DNA from: Mauremys mutica
Taxonomy: Eukaryota > Chordata > Testudines > Geoemydidae
Direction: 5' to 3'
DNA: 64,000 bases
Assembly (NCBI RefSeq): GCF_020497125.1
Contig: NC_059079.1
Location: 50,355,114 to 50,419,113, forward strand
Shown in pieces: positions 35,326-46,364 of the stretch. Under the pieces are notes generated by a model. It was not told the origin of the DNA and did no database searches. It saw only the letters and a program-made list of their open reading frames with translations. Each line of letters begins with the position of its first letter. Within the stretch, counting starts at the first letter, position 1. Position numbers and translations under genes: made by a program.

Positions 35326-35356
35326 ATGCATGGTGCATTTTTAATGCACCATGCAT
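35326..35356. repeat. Perfect 14-bp-arm palindrome
   Basis: ATGCATGGTGCATT (35326-35339) and AATGCACCATGCAT (35343-35356) pair exactly around a 3-base TTT loop. No surrounding transposon ends were found. Confidence 0.9.
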
Positions 35357-37263
35357 CAAGATCAAATATTTTGTTCTTCTATTTAGGCTCAACATCATAA
35401 AGGCCAGGTCTACATATCTGACCTGTCACTGATTCCCCTTATGCTAAGAATGCCTTTTCAAAATCTGTTTATTAAGCCTTCACATTAACCTTATTCAGAT
35501 CACTCTATAAATCCCATTCCTGCTGAATCACCTACAAAAACTAGTGTTTGTACTTTGAAAAATCATGCACTACAAAACATTTGAACCACCAGGCATTGTT
35601 CACTCCTAGATGCATTAGTAAATGCTACAGAATATTAGATGACAACTATAACAACAACAATGATAATGAGCTGACAGAATGGCTCCTATAAATCCTTGCC
35701 TCAGTCTTGTTTAAGGGGTTAAGAAGTAAGAAAAAGCTACTACTGACTTTGTAAGGTGTGCAGGAATTAGCCTAGCTCTGATCCACTTTAGGGGTTCCAC
35801 AGGGAGCATCTTATCCTTACTTATCTCCTAATCTGTTCAAGAGTGGGTGTCCCTCCTGCAGAATTCCTAAGCTGCTTCCAGTTCACAGATGGGACATTGC
35901 TCTCTAAGCTTCCAAGGGAAAAGAATTTCAGCTTATTTGCAGGAAACAGAAAATATTAATTAAGTACCCTTTGTCCTTTCAGATAACATTGTGAAGGTGA
36001 TATCCATTGCACTCAGAACAATTAACACTTGATAAGTTTGTATATCAACTTTCACATTCCCAACAAAAAAATTATAGTGATAAATCACATTTTCTGTCCA
36101 TCCCTGATGACTGGAGGAGGAGGACTGCATTTCTGATGCATTAGGCTGCTAATTTATCAGCTATTCTATCCCACATCTAACATATGTCATGAAAGGTGGG
36201 GAGAAGTTATCTTTTAAATGTTTATTTTTAATCAGCTGGGGTAAAATAATGTTATCTTAAGCAGAACAATTGTTTTCTCAAGAATGCAAATGTACAGTGC
36301 AAGGAAGGGACTGGTGCCAGTATATCTGATGAATGTAATCAGGTTTGTTAATTGTGATATAATTAATCTCGAATACAATATGTGCAGAACTGATGGAGGC
36401 CTTGCTATTAAAACTCAACAGTATATTGTCAATGTGATACTCTCCAAATAAAGATATCAACCCATAGCATTCTTGATACTATTTGCCAACTGGAAACCAA
36501 GTATTTAAGAGTGTTACACAAAACTTTTATCAATATTTACCTTATTTTAAAATATTCCAAAACATACATTATTTCAATAGTATTTTAATACATGCATTTT
36601 AGTGTAAGTGGTTAGATTAATGTTCAAAATCAACAGTTTGCAGCCTCAAGGGCTTCAGTGGCAACTTGCCAGAAGCCTGAGAGCTGTATCTAATTTGTAT
36701 GTACATTTACATAAATGTACATCGTGTCATGTTTGAAGTATTACAGATCCAATGTTACTGCACTTGTCTGCTCATTTTAAAAGGTTTTTGCTATGGATGT
36801 TATACTAGCTTCTGGGTTAGCTTCTCATTGAATGCTGGGAGGGCTGTTGACTCTCCTTCCCTCTCTTCTGGCAACTGCGAGGGTAGGGCTATCTCCTGTC
36901 CTCTCCTAACTGCTTGGTGGAACAGGGATTGTCTTGCTCTCTCACTATGAAACTGGGGGACCAACTCCACAGAAACAAAATATAGCTGTAGTCAGTAAAT
37001 ACTTTTTCACAAGGGGTAGATTTTATGAGCCAGACCTCCAGTTAATGTAAATTCATATTTTTCTATTGACTTCAATGGAGCTACACTAATTTACACCTGC
37101 TGAAGATCTCACCATATAACTGGAAATCAAAGAAAGCTACTGTAAGCAAAAGAGAGTAACAGAGAAGTCCCCTAGTCTGGTATTCAGTCCAGTCCTATGA
37201 CACTTGACTTTGGAGCCATCTCTGCCTCTTACTTTATAGGCCCTCTTCTAAGCATCTGCATGG

Positions 37264-37424
37264 CTATGTCTACACTGAAGTTGGAAGTGTAACTTCCAGA
37301 CAAACCTGCGCCTGCTGTGACTGAGGTAGCATGCTAAAAATAGAAGTGTAGCCATGGCGGCATGATCAGTGGGAGGGACTAGCTGCCCAAGAACAGACTT
37401 TTTCAGCCCCGGTGTAGACATAAT
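37264..37424. mobile_element. MITE-like element with TATGTCTACAC ends
   Basis: The left end TATGTCTACACTG and right end CGGTGTAGACATA are inverted repeats. An interior phrase TAGCATGCTAAAAATAG is shared, in opposite orientation, with the element at 62660-62840. TA borders are shared but no longer duplication is clear. Confidence 0.7.
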
Positions 37425-39129
37425 CTTGGATTACATAGTGACTCTTCACTTTCTTACAGCCTACTTTTCCATCCTAATTTCTGGATGGCCCACCCAGGCA
37501 AGAAGGACACAAATCGCTCCCCCTGCCTCCAACACCATTGGCTGCTGGCGGCATGACCTGATGTACTACACTGAAGTGGTACATCATACTCCTATTATCT
37601 AATTAGGAAACTCTTTCAATTGCATTGGGGGGTGACGGTGAGGGAGAGTGGTGCTTATCTACCATTTTAACAGCTTAATGGGATTGCAAGAAACAGCTCA
37701 AAGGCTGTTGTTCAAATAAGCCTCAGTGTCCACTTCAGCAGAAGCCATAATTTTACGTCTCACAAAGCTGTGAGTGAATTCAGACCAGTGATGTCCCAGT
37801 GCTCAGTATTGCAGATGGACTGCACTTAAGTTCCACACTGAGAAGAACATAAAAATGTTAGGCTGGACCACACAAATCCATTCAGATTTGCTAGTCAGAT
37901 ATTGAGGTCCAAGAACCACTGCGTTGAACAGATAAGAACCATATTCATAACATGGTGTATGAAATATCTTTGATGCTCTTTGTTTGTAGAACAAGAGGAC
38001 AAACACAGTTATGTCAGGCTGTTAAAATGTTACATCATTGCTTGTTTAATAAGAGGAATATATTTTGGTAATACCTAGAAGCAGATGTCATCTTGATTCA
38101 GGAGAGAGGGTGTCAGGGAGCTGATTTCAGTTGGATGCAGGGATACAGTTTTCCCCTAGCTTAGGGTCCCTGGTGAATGCTACCTTAGTAAGGGATTGGC
38201 ATAATGCAGTAGTGGGTGGTGCAAAGGGAGAAGAATTGGAAGAAGAAAGGATTCATCAGCAGGGAATCAGTGGAATTTTCAGTTGGCTATTACAGCTTCT
38301 TTATGCCATCTGAGTGGAACAAAAGAGTTAGAACCAACCTCAAGAACCTGGCCCATAAATTTCAATACCAATTTCATTGTGCAATTTGTTTTCAGAGCTC
38401 TAAAACAGTAATTTTGCTGCTATTAGAAATTTGAGCACAATGGCAATATCTGGATATTTTAGAACATATCTAGAAAAATGATGCCCTTATAGTGACAAAT
38501 ATCCTGAGGCTCCATTGAAATATAAATGTGGGCCATTTGTGGGGTTAAAGAGAACACTAATTAGAATTGGGTAAAAGAAAAAATTACCCTAACTTTTGGC
38601 CAAAACATAAATTGAACCCAACCCAAACTTTTTTTTTTTTAAGTTTGGTTAGTTTATTTCCCTCTATTATTTATTGCTTATTTTGGTATACTGGTGTTTC
38701 TGTGATGGGACCAGAAGCAGAACTGTTGAAATACAATGAAAATGATCGCTTTTGTAAGATTTCCAGGCTAACCTGGCAGCCTTATAAACGTGGAGAGTAT
38801 GCATAATTTGGTATGAACATCTGAACTTTTGGGAGCTCATGGGTTTCAGCTCTCTGGATCTTTTGATAATCAATATTTCTTGCACACACCAGCACTTTCA
38901 TACGTCATGGTTTATTTGCAAACTGATTTTTTTAGGGATTCATAGCTTAGATTTAAACATTTGTAATAAGCCAAAACCTGGCATACACTATAAAGGTGGA
39001 GCCTAAGGGGCACTTTAAGATTTAATGTCACACATGAAAACATTGAATTGGGAAGGAAATAATCATATCAGGTATGTCTGACACCAGTAAACAACAAATA
39101 TACCAATTTATATTGTCTGTTACACAGAA

Positions 39130-39955
39130 CAGAGGAATGGGAGTCAGGAGTTCTTGATTCTAGTCATAGCTTTTCATATGACTCTCTGTGTGAGTATGGG
39201 GAAATTTCTTAAGATTTAAACCAGCATTTTCAAACTTGGGTGCCATTGAAGTCAGTGGCAGTTATGGATTGCTCAGCACCTCTGAAAATTAGGCCACTTT
39301 TATTTGATGCCAAAAGCTGCGATTTTCAAAGGAGCCTCAGAAAGTTAAGGTGAGAGTTTCAAAGGCTCCTAAGAGAAAAGCCAGTAAGACTTCTGCTCCT
39401 AAATCATGTAGGCAATTTAGAAAATTTACCCTTATGCACCCAACTCCAATTGAATTTCAATGAGATTCAGTACCTAAGTCCAGTAGGCTCCTTTGAAAAT
39501 CTTAGGCAATATTTCCAAAATAGAAGCCTAAATTTATTCTCTTAAATCCATATTTAGGCACCTAAATAAGTGGTAATTTTTTTTCAAAAGTGCTAAGTGC
39601 TCAATAATTTTCATTGACCTCAGTGAGAGCAAATGAATACCTAGCATTTTTGAAAAGATGCATAAATATGGATTTAGGAGTTTAACATTGGACGCCTATT
39701 TTTAAAAATCTTGACCAAAGTGACATGGGCTGGGATTTAACTTACTTCCTAACTTCCTTAGGCTCCTTTGGTAATCCTAGCCTAAATATAGAGTTGAGGA
39801 GCTAACTATAGGCATGGGAGATTGAAAATGTTGACATGAACATTTTTATCCTCCAATTTTCTCATTTGTAAAATAGGGGTGTGTGAGGGTTTGTTCACTA
39901 AGGTTTGCAAATCACATTAGATAAAAGTTCCTAAATAAATACCAACTATTGTCTT
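39130..39955 (+). mobile_element. MIR SINE split by a later insertion
   Basis: The left half (39130-39219) has GAGTCAGGAGTTCTTGATTC and a degraded GTGTGAGTATGGGGAAATTTCTTAA, the MIR core. The right half (39841-39955) resumes with CCAATTTTCTCATTTGTAAA followed by a GGTTTGCAAATCACATTAG-type 3' end. The missing middle is replaced by the element at 39220-39825. MIR is an ancient tRNA-derived SINE. Confidence 0.75.
39220..39825. mobile_element. TTTTCAAA-family TIR element(s) inserted in MIR
   Basis: The outer ends ACCAGCATTTTCAAACTTGG and the complement of GTCAACATTTTCAATCTCCC form an imperfect inverted pair. Inside are several further palindromic pieces such as GCGATTTTCAAAGGAGCC facing GGCTCCTTTGAAAATC, so more than one copy may be nested. 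Confidence 0.6.
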
Positions 39956-41596
39956 TGATGTATTTTGGAGCAATTTTAACTGCAGGAATATACAAGAATA
40001 AAAGTTATTTTTGACATTTATTCCGGAATCTGAAGTAATGTAAATTAAAAACATCCCCGATCTATTTGGGGGAAAGGGGATCTGATAAAGCTGAGATTTT
40101 GTAAGCTAGTAACCTAAAAGTTGGCCTAGGGGCCTGGTTCTTCTCTGGTGTAAACCAATGTAACTTCATTGAGACTCTGCCCTCTATATTCTAGAGACAA
40201 AGCTGTACATAAGCAAGTTAAAGGAATATTTTAAATAAATACACTTAGAATGCATGCTCAGCAACTTAATTGATAGAATACATCACAGCAGCTGCAACAT
40301 GACACTTGCAAAAGGAGTTTATTTGTAAGCTCTGATTTAGACTGTATTGTATCATTATGTTTTCAGCAATGTGTACTAACAAGTAATAAATGCAGGGGTA
40401 TATACCATCCCAAACTAGTTGGTAGTACTGCATGAAATTGTTTTGAAGCAACACTAAGGCATAGAATAGAGTCTGGAATATGCATTTTTATATGTTGCTA
40501 GATAAATGTTGTCCATTCTAAGAAATTCCTACTATCATAAGTAGGTGATAAACGATAACAGAGATGAAAGAGTTTCTATGGTCTGTTACATAGATAGTCA
40601 GCAAAGAACAGTGCAAAGAATCTGTATGAAAAAAAATGCTAACCAGGCCATAAATATAAATACACATGTACACAAGGAAACTTAATAACTCCCATACAGC
40701 CATTACGGTCACAGTTGTCAAAAATCTACAAATAATTTATACTAGCTAGAGTAGCAAACGTTTCCTTAAATTTTTCAGACTATTTTTTCTCATTTTCTTT
40801 CCTCTCATTGCAATTTGGAACCAAACTAAAGCAGCATTAAACAGCGAGAACGAGAATGAAATTGTGTCGAGGGACCCACAAAGAAAACTTTAGTCCATAT
40901 GGGTTAATGACAGCGTTTTAATGTTATGAGCCTCTGAATGTCTTCATTTGTATTGATTTGAATCAAGCCCTTATTGTGACTGTACTATGGTTTGTGTATG
41001 TAGGTGTTATATATATTAAATGAAGGTAGCCAAGCTCCATCATGGAAGCTCTCCACCAGGCTCCATATAGTTTGAGTGGGTGGGGAGACCAAATTGAATT
41101 CTCTGGATTCTCTCTGTTCCAAAACCTCCCCTAAAGAGGTTATCATATTCCCTAACTAGTTGGTAACACAGCATGAAATAGTTTAGAAGTAAGGACAAAT
41201 GATTTATGGGGAAACTCTGGAAGAATGGATCCTGGAGGAGCTGTGATGTTCAAAGGCTATCAAAGACCAGTGGTCCAGGCAATAGAGAAGTGGTAAGAAG
41301 CTTCTACATGGACCTGTTCAAGATTTGGGGCATTTTATCAGGGATTGAAGGGTAAGCCTCTGCCCTGCACCTAACCCAATGGAACAATTTCCAGGAAACT
41401 CTGCAAAGTGGAAAGTGCCAAGTTTCCTCTCTCCCAGATGGTTTATCCTTCAGCTTTAAAACTCCCCATCCTCTGTCTGTTTTCCTCATGATTACACATT
41501 CACATTTGGGGGGGAGGGGTTCCCCCCTTATTCTCTCTCATTTTTCCTCCTCTTCCAGAAGAAGAAAGTGGAGGAAAAAAGCAAATGGGCAAGAGT

Positions 41597-41760
41597 CATA
41601 GAGTTTGAGGCCATTGGGGGACCATTAGCTCATCTCGTCTGACCTTCTGAATGACACAGGCCATAGATTTCACCCAGTTTCCCCTACTCTAGATAACTGC
41701 TGCTCTGCTCAGGATTTACATAAGTGTAGCCAAGTGCAGGATTGGGCCCTGAGTACATAG
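41597..41760 (-). mobile_element. CR1 3'-end fragment, antisense
   Basis: AGTCATAGAGTTTGAGGCCA followed by CCATTAGCTCATCTCGTCTG is the complement of an older CR1 3' end. No coding part remains. Confidence 0.65.
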
Positions 41761-41919
41761 TACAAGGATAACTTCATCCCAGCTGCCAGCAAAATTGGAG
41801 CTCCAGGTTGAATGGAAGAGACCTAATCCTACACCCACAGAAGATGTTAAAAAGTTCCCTTTAATTAATGGTGCATGATAACTGAATTAGCAACACTACA
41901 CAGCTGTATAAGGCCAAGA

Positions 41920-41955
41920 ACCAAAATAAATAATAATAATAATTAATAATAAAAT
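41920..41955. repeat. (TAA)n microsatellite
   Basis: AAATAAATAATAATAATAAT is followed by an interrupted continuation. Confidence 0.85.
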
Positions 41956-44354
41956 CCATTGGAAGCAGTTGTAAGGGAATTTTAGCTAAGAAGATAATTA
42001 AACTTATTGGCAAGTGGTATAAGATATCTTGCCCTTGGAGAGGAAAAACTGTTTTCAGTTTTTTGAAAAACAAAAATATTTTTATTTTCATTATGTTGAT
42101 AAACTGGGAAATGTTGTGAAAAATATTGAATGCAACTAACATTTTAATATCAGTCAATTTTTTCCCCCAGAAAATACAGCATTTTTCGAGGATTATATAT
42201 CACCCAGCATGACACTCCTCATGTTCTCTTGTTTGAGCCATAGAGCTGGAGTGCATAACTGATTCTGGGCTTTATTTATTTATTTTTTTAATTACATTTT
42301 TTTAATAAGAAAGCATATATTGCAAGATATTTTCCACTGCACTGAAACACCCACCAAAAACAAAAAAACAAAAGTCACAATACGTGTAATAAACCCAGAA
42401 TAGCTATGTCACCAAGTATATTCCTGCACATTGTTACTGAATGTTTTATCATTGGAAACAAATTTAATTCCAAAACAGTCACAGCAAAATAATGGGCCAG
42501 ATAGCACAATGTATGACACACATAAAGTCAACCTCATATATATGAATATTAATAATGTCAAGCACATATACATCTTAGGCTTTTATAGTGCTGCCCTTCA
42601 CCACAGAATTTGAATACCTTCCATGTAAAATCAATAGCTATAGGGGTTAGCAAAATCCCTCTTGGGCTTCATGGAGTACCTGGCATGTATTAATAAGGGA
42701 CACTGAGCTTGATTATTGCTGTGAGAGGCATCATTCAACTGGACATTAATAAAATATTACAAATATATCTGTGTGGAACAGGGTTAACCTGGAATCTATG
42801 CAGTATCTGTGCATTGAGGATTTCCAGAATGACATGTCTGCATATAACTCAATAAATGACATTCATGTCTTTTAGGGGAATAATATTTACCAAGATAACA
42901 TTGGCTGGTTGCTTCTTTATATTTAAGGTATTCATTGAAATAAGTGGTATGCTCACTCTCTCTCTTTCTCCTGCTTACATTTCCAAAAAGGATGGGCAGG
43001 GGCACTGCTGAGAAATGTACTTCAGAGCTCTTTATCACTTCTACTCTTCTTCTAATTGGTTTCCAGCTGCAAACTGTCAACAGGTCAGAAAATGTCTCAG
43101 CAAGGAGTAGAATATTCAGAGAACAGTTCCCATACCTCTGAACTCACTCTAAGAAATAAGGGATAACATTCATAAAAACCAAGGACAATGGACCCTGGTT
43201 AGGGAAAAATATCTTGGTTAGGGCAATAGGGATGCAGAGTTAGCAGCTATACACTTTCAGTGGTTTAGAATAATGATAGCATTTTAAAGCCTTTCATTGC
43301 TACTTATAGACTTTAGGACCAGAAGGGAACATCATAATCACCTAATCTGACTGCCTCTGGCCTACCTCCCGATTGGGAAGCCCCAGTGACCTGCACATCA
43401 CAGGCCACAGAGCCTCACTCACCCACTCCTGATATAGATTCCCTAACCTCTGACTGAGTTACTGAAGTCCTCAAATCATGATTTAAAGACTTCAAGTTAC
43501 ACAGTATCTGTTAGTTTATATCTGTTTGTTCCTGTGTCACTAAACTTAAATAACTCCTCACCCTCCCTAGTATTTATCCCTCTGATGTATTTATAGAATG
43601 CAGTCATATTTCCCTTCAGCATTAATTTGATTAGGCTAAACAAGCCAAGCTCTTTGAGTCTCCATTCCTTTGATCATCTTAGCAGCCCATCCCTGCACCT
43701 GTTCCAATTTGAATTCGTCTTTCTTGAACATGAGAGACCAGAATTGCACACAGTATTCCAGATGAAGTCTCAGCTGTGCCTCATATAATAGTACTAATAC
43801 TTCCCTATCTCTACTGGAAATACCTCACCTGATGCATCGTAGGATTGCATTACCCTTTTTCATGCCTGCATCACATTGGTTGCTTAGTCATTCTATGATC
43901 AACCAATTAAGACAGGTCTTTCTCCTCATCTGTCACTTCCAATTGATCAGGTCCCAGCTTATAGCTAAAATTCTTGTTATTAGTCCCTAAATGCATAACC
44001 TTGCACTTTGCAATATTAAATTTCATCCCATTTCTATTACTCCAGTTTTCAAGGTCAGCTGGATCTTCTTGTATGATATTTTGCTCCTCCTCCATATTGA
44101 CAATACTTCCCAACTTTGTGTCAGCAAATTTTATTAGCACACTCACTTTTTCTGCCAAGATCAGTAATAAAAATGCTAAATAAGATTGGTCCCAAGATCA
44201 ATCCGTAAGGAACTCTACTAGTAACCTTCCTCCAACCTGATAGTTCATATTTCCGTATGACCTATTGAAGTCTCCTCTTTAACCAGTTCCTTATCCATCT
44301 TTAACTTCTCATATTAATCCACATCTTCTCCAATTTAACTAATAATTTCCCATG

Positions 44355-45290
44355 TGTAGAGAGGTTAGCTGGTACTTGTCTCTCTCTGAGGCGGCGGGGA
44401 CCCCCACCATCCCACTAAGTTCAGGATGGGGCCTAGCAGGGAATTAGTCTGGCCACAAGAGTCCTCCATGACCTTTGTTAGGGCAAAAATAAGCAGTTAG
44501 TCATAAGCCCAGGCCCTTGGTCAGGTCGGGACAAGGGTGAGTCAGGTGCTCAGGCCCTCAGGCAGGGACTGAGCAATAACAGTATATACAAAGTGAGCCC
44601 AGGCCCTAGGTCCGAAGGCCTGGGAGAGGGGGAGACTGCCACCCGTGAGTTGGGTGGCGGGGGGGGACGCAGGCCCTCTCACTTCTTTGCATCCCAGCCC
44701 GGGGCTCTAGCAGCAACAGAGCTTAGTCAGTGGGGATCATGGCTGCAACACACTGACATGGGTTCTGGCAGCGTCACAGCCAGACTAGGGTCAGCTGCCC
44801 CTGGGCTACTTCCAGATTCCCTCTCTTCAGGTACCTGGGTCAGGGTGGTGTCCTCAGGGTGGTCCAGCACCATGGGTTCCTCGGGATCACTGGTTGCAGG
44901 CAGGCTCAGCAACTCCTCTGGGTAGCTGGCCTGAGGCAGGCTCGGCAACTCCACCAGGTAGCTGGTCTGGGGCAGGCTCGGCAACTCCTCCGGGTAGCTG
45001 GCCTGGGGCAGGCTCGGCAACTCCTCCGGGTAGCTGGCCTGGGGCAGGCCCTGCCAGCGCTTGGGTCTGCGGCAGGTCACTGGGGCTTCCCAATCAGGAG
45101 GTAGGCCAGAGGCATCTGGTCTTCGCAGCGGCTGCCCTCCCAGTGAGCTCTGGGGTCAGGTCTTTATACTTCCTGTGCCACACCTGACCCTCTGGAGGGC
45201 AGGCTCAGAGTTCCCTGGCTCTGCCCACTTTGGTATCCGGAGGGGCTTGTCTCTCTCTGAGGCGGCAGGGACCCACCCCACCTCACTACA
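44355..45290 (-). mobile_element. LTR-like element, 936 bp, with in-frame tandem repeat, inserted in CR1
   Basis: The ends TGTAGAGAGG and CCTCACTACA give a TG...CA element with 10-bp imperfect inverted termini. Flanking CCATG and CCTGG are a probable, partly eroded 5-bp duplication, and the CR1 sequence resumes correctly after it. On the minus strand AGTATAAAGA at 45161-45170 is a TATA box about 120 bp from the start, as in the LTR at 31460. Near both ends a direct repeat of about 30 bp occurs (44377-44406 and 45246-45275, sharing CTCTCTCTGAGGCGGC). A 117-residue minus-strand frame (45080-44727) crosses the 36-bp tandem repeat. It could be a solo LTR or a small element with very short direct termini. 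Confidence 0.75.
44901..45044 (-). repeat. 36-bp tandem repeat, four units, encoding a 12-residue period
   Basis: The word CAGGCTC recurs at 44901, 44937, 44973 and 45009, and CAGGCC at 45045, always 36 bp apart. On the minus strand one frame reads a repeat of PQASYPEELPSL. Because 36 is divisible by three, other frames also stay open, so the open frame alone does not prove coding. Confidence 0.93.
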
Positions 45291-45858
45291 CCTGGGAATC
45301 TGGGAATCCCTTATTGAAATGCAGATAGATTAGACCTACTCAATTTCCTTTGTCTAAAAAATCAGTTACTCTTTCAAACAAGGGAATCAGGCTGATTTAG
45401 CATGATCTATCTTTTGTAAAACCATGTTGTATGTTATCCCAATTACTGTTTACCTCTATGTCCTTAACTACTTTCTCTTTCAAAAATTGTTCCAAGACCT
45501 TGCATGCAATTGCTATTAAACTAACAGGCCTGTAGTTTCCCAGATCACTCCCCACTCCCCCCCTTTCTTAAAAAACTGAACTATATTAGCAATTTTCCAG
45601 TCATAGGTTATGACCTCTGAATTTACAGATTCATTAAAAATCCTTACTATTGGATTTGCAGTTTCATGTGCCAGTTCTGTTAATATTCTTGGATGAAGAT
45701 TATCTGGGGCCCCTGATTTGGTCCCATTAAGCTGTTTGAGTTTGACTTCCACCTTGGATGTGGTAAGTTGTACTTCCATATCCTCATTTCCATTAGCCAC
45801 CCTGCCACAACACCTAAACTCCTCATTACCCTTATTAAAAATGGAGGCAAAATATATA

Positions 45859-46364
45859 CTGTACATACTCATTCATAAGCCGAATATTTTTGGTAAAAAA
45901 GTGACACATCAAAGAGTGGGGGTCAGCTTATAAACAGGTGTACACCAAAATTTGATGATTTTAAACTCTATGGAATCATTGAATTGAATATCTAATACAT
46001 TGTCATTTTGTTTACCTGGAGCGTCTGCAGGCATTGAGCCTCTCAGCTCCCTGTGGCCACAGTTTGCCATTCGCAGCCAATGGGAGCTTCAGGAAGTGGT
46101 GTGCCACTTCCCACAGCTCCCATTGGCTAGGAATGGCAAACCACAGCCACTGGGAGCTGAGGGGCTCCATGCTGTGAACACTCCAGGTAAACGAAACATC
46201 CTGACCCGCCAGCAGCTTATCCTGATGGGCTGGGAGCCAAAGTTTTCCAACCCCTGAAATATAGGATCGGCTTATGAAAGGGTCATAAAGTTTTGGCTAT
46301 TTTTACTTATCCATTTTGGGGGGTCGGCTTATAAACAAATGTGCTAATGAACGAGTATATACAA
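45859..46364. mobile_element. TA-flanked TIR element, about 506 bp, inserted in CR1
   Basis: The left end CTGTACATACTCATTCAT and the right end, which reads TTGTATATACTCGTTCAT in reverse, match at nearly every base and are each bordered by TA, the Tc1/mariner target. Both sides continue with AAGCCGA-type words (AAGCCGAATATTTT on the left, GGGTCGGCTTATAAACA on the right). The middle is a long hairpin (46036-46167). There is no transposase. Confidence 0.8.
46036..46167. repeat. Long imperfect hairpin, about 130 bp
   Basis: A left arm including TTTGCCATTCGCAGCCAATG faces CATTGGCTAGGAATGGCAAA on the right. The centre is a perfect inner hairpin GGAAGTGG-TGTG-CCACTTCC at 46092-46111. It contains CCAAT boxes on both arms (CCAAT/ATTGG). 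Confidence 0.92.

Noticed and set aside
37495..37620. Possible small gene near GGCAAGAAGGACACAAATCGC
   Set aside because: The 77-residue frame has no recognisable motif, start context or conservation evidence.
44859..45187. Plus-strand open frames through the 36-bp repeat
   Set aside because: They are shadows kept open because the repeat length is divisible by three; the TATA box puts the element on the minus strand.
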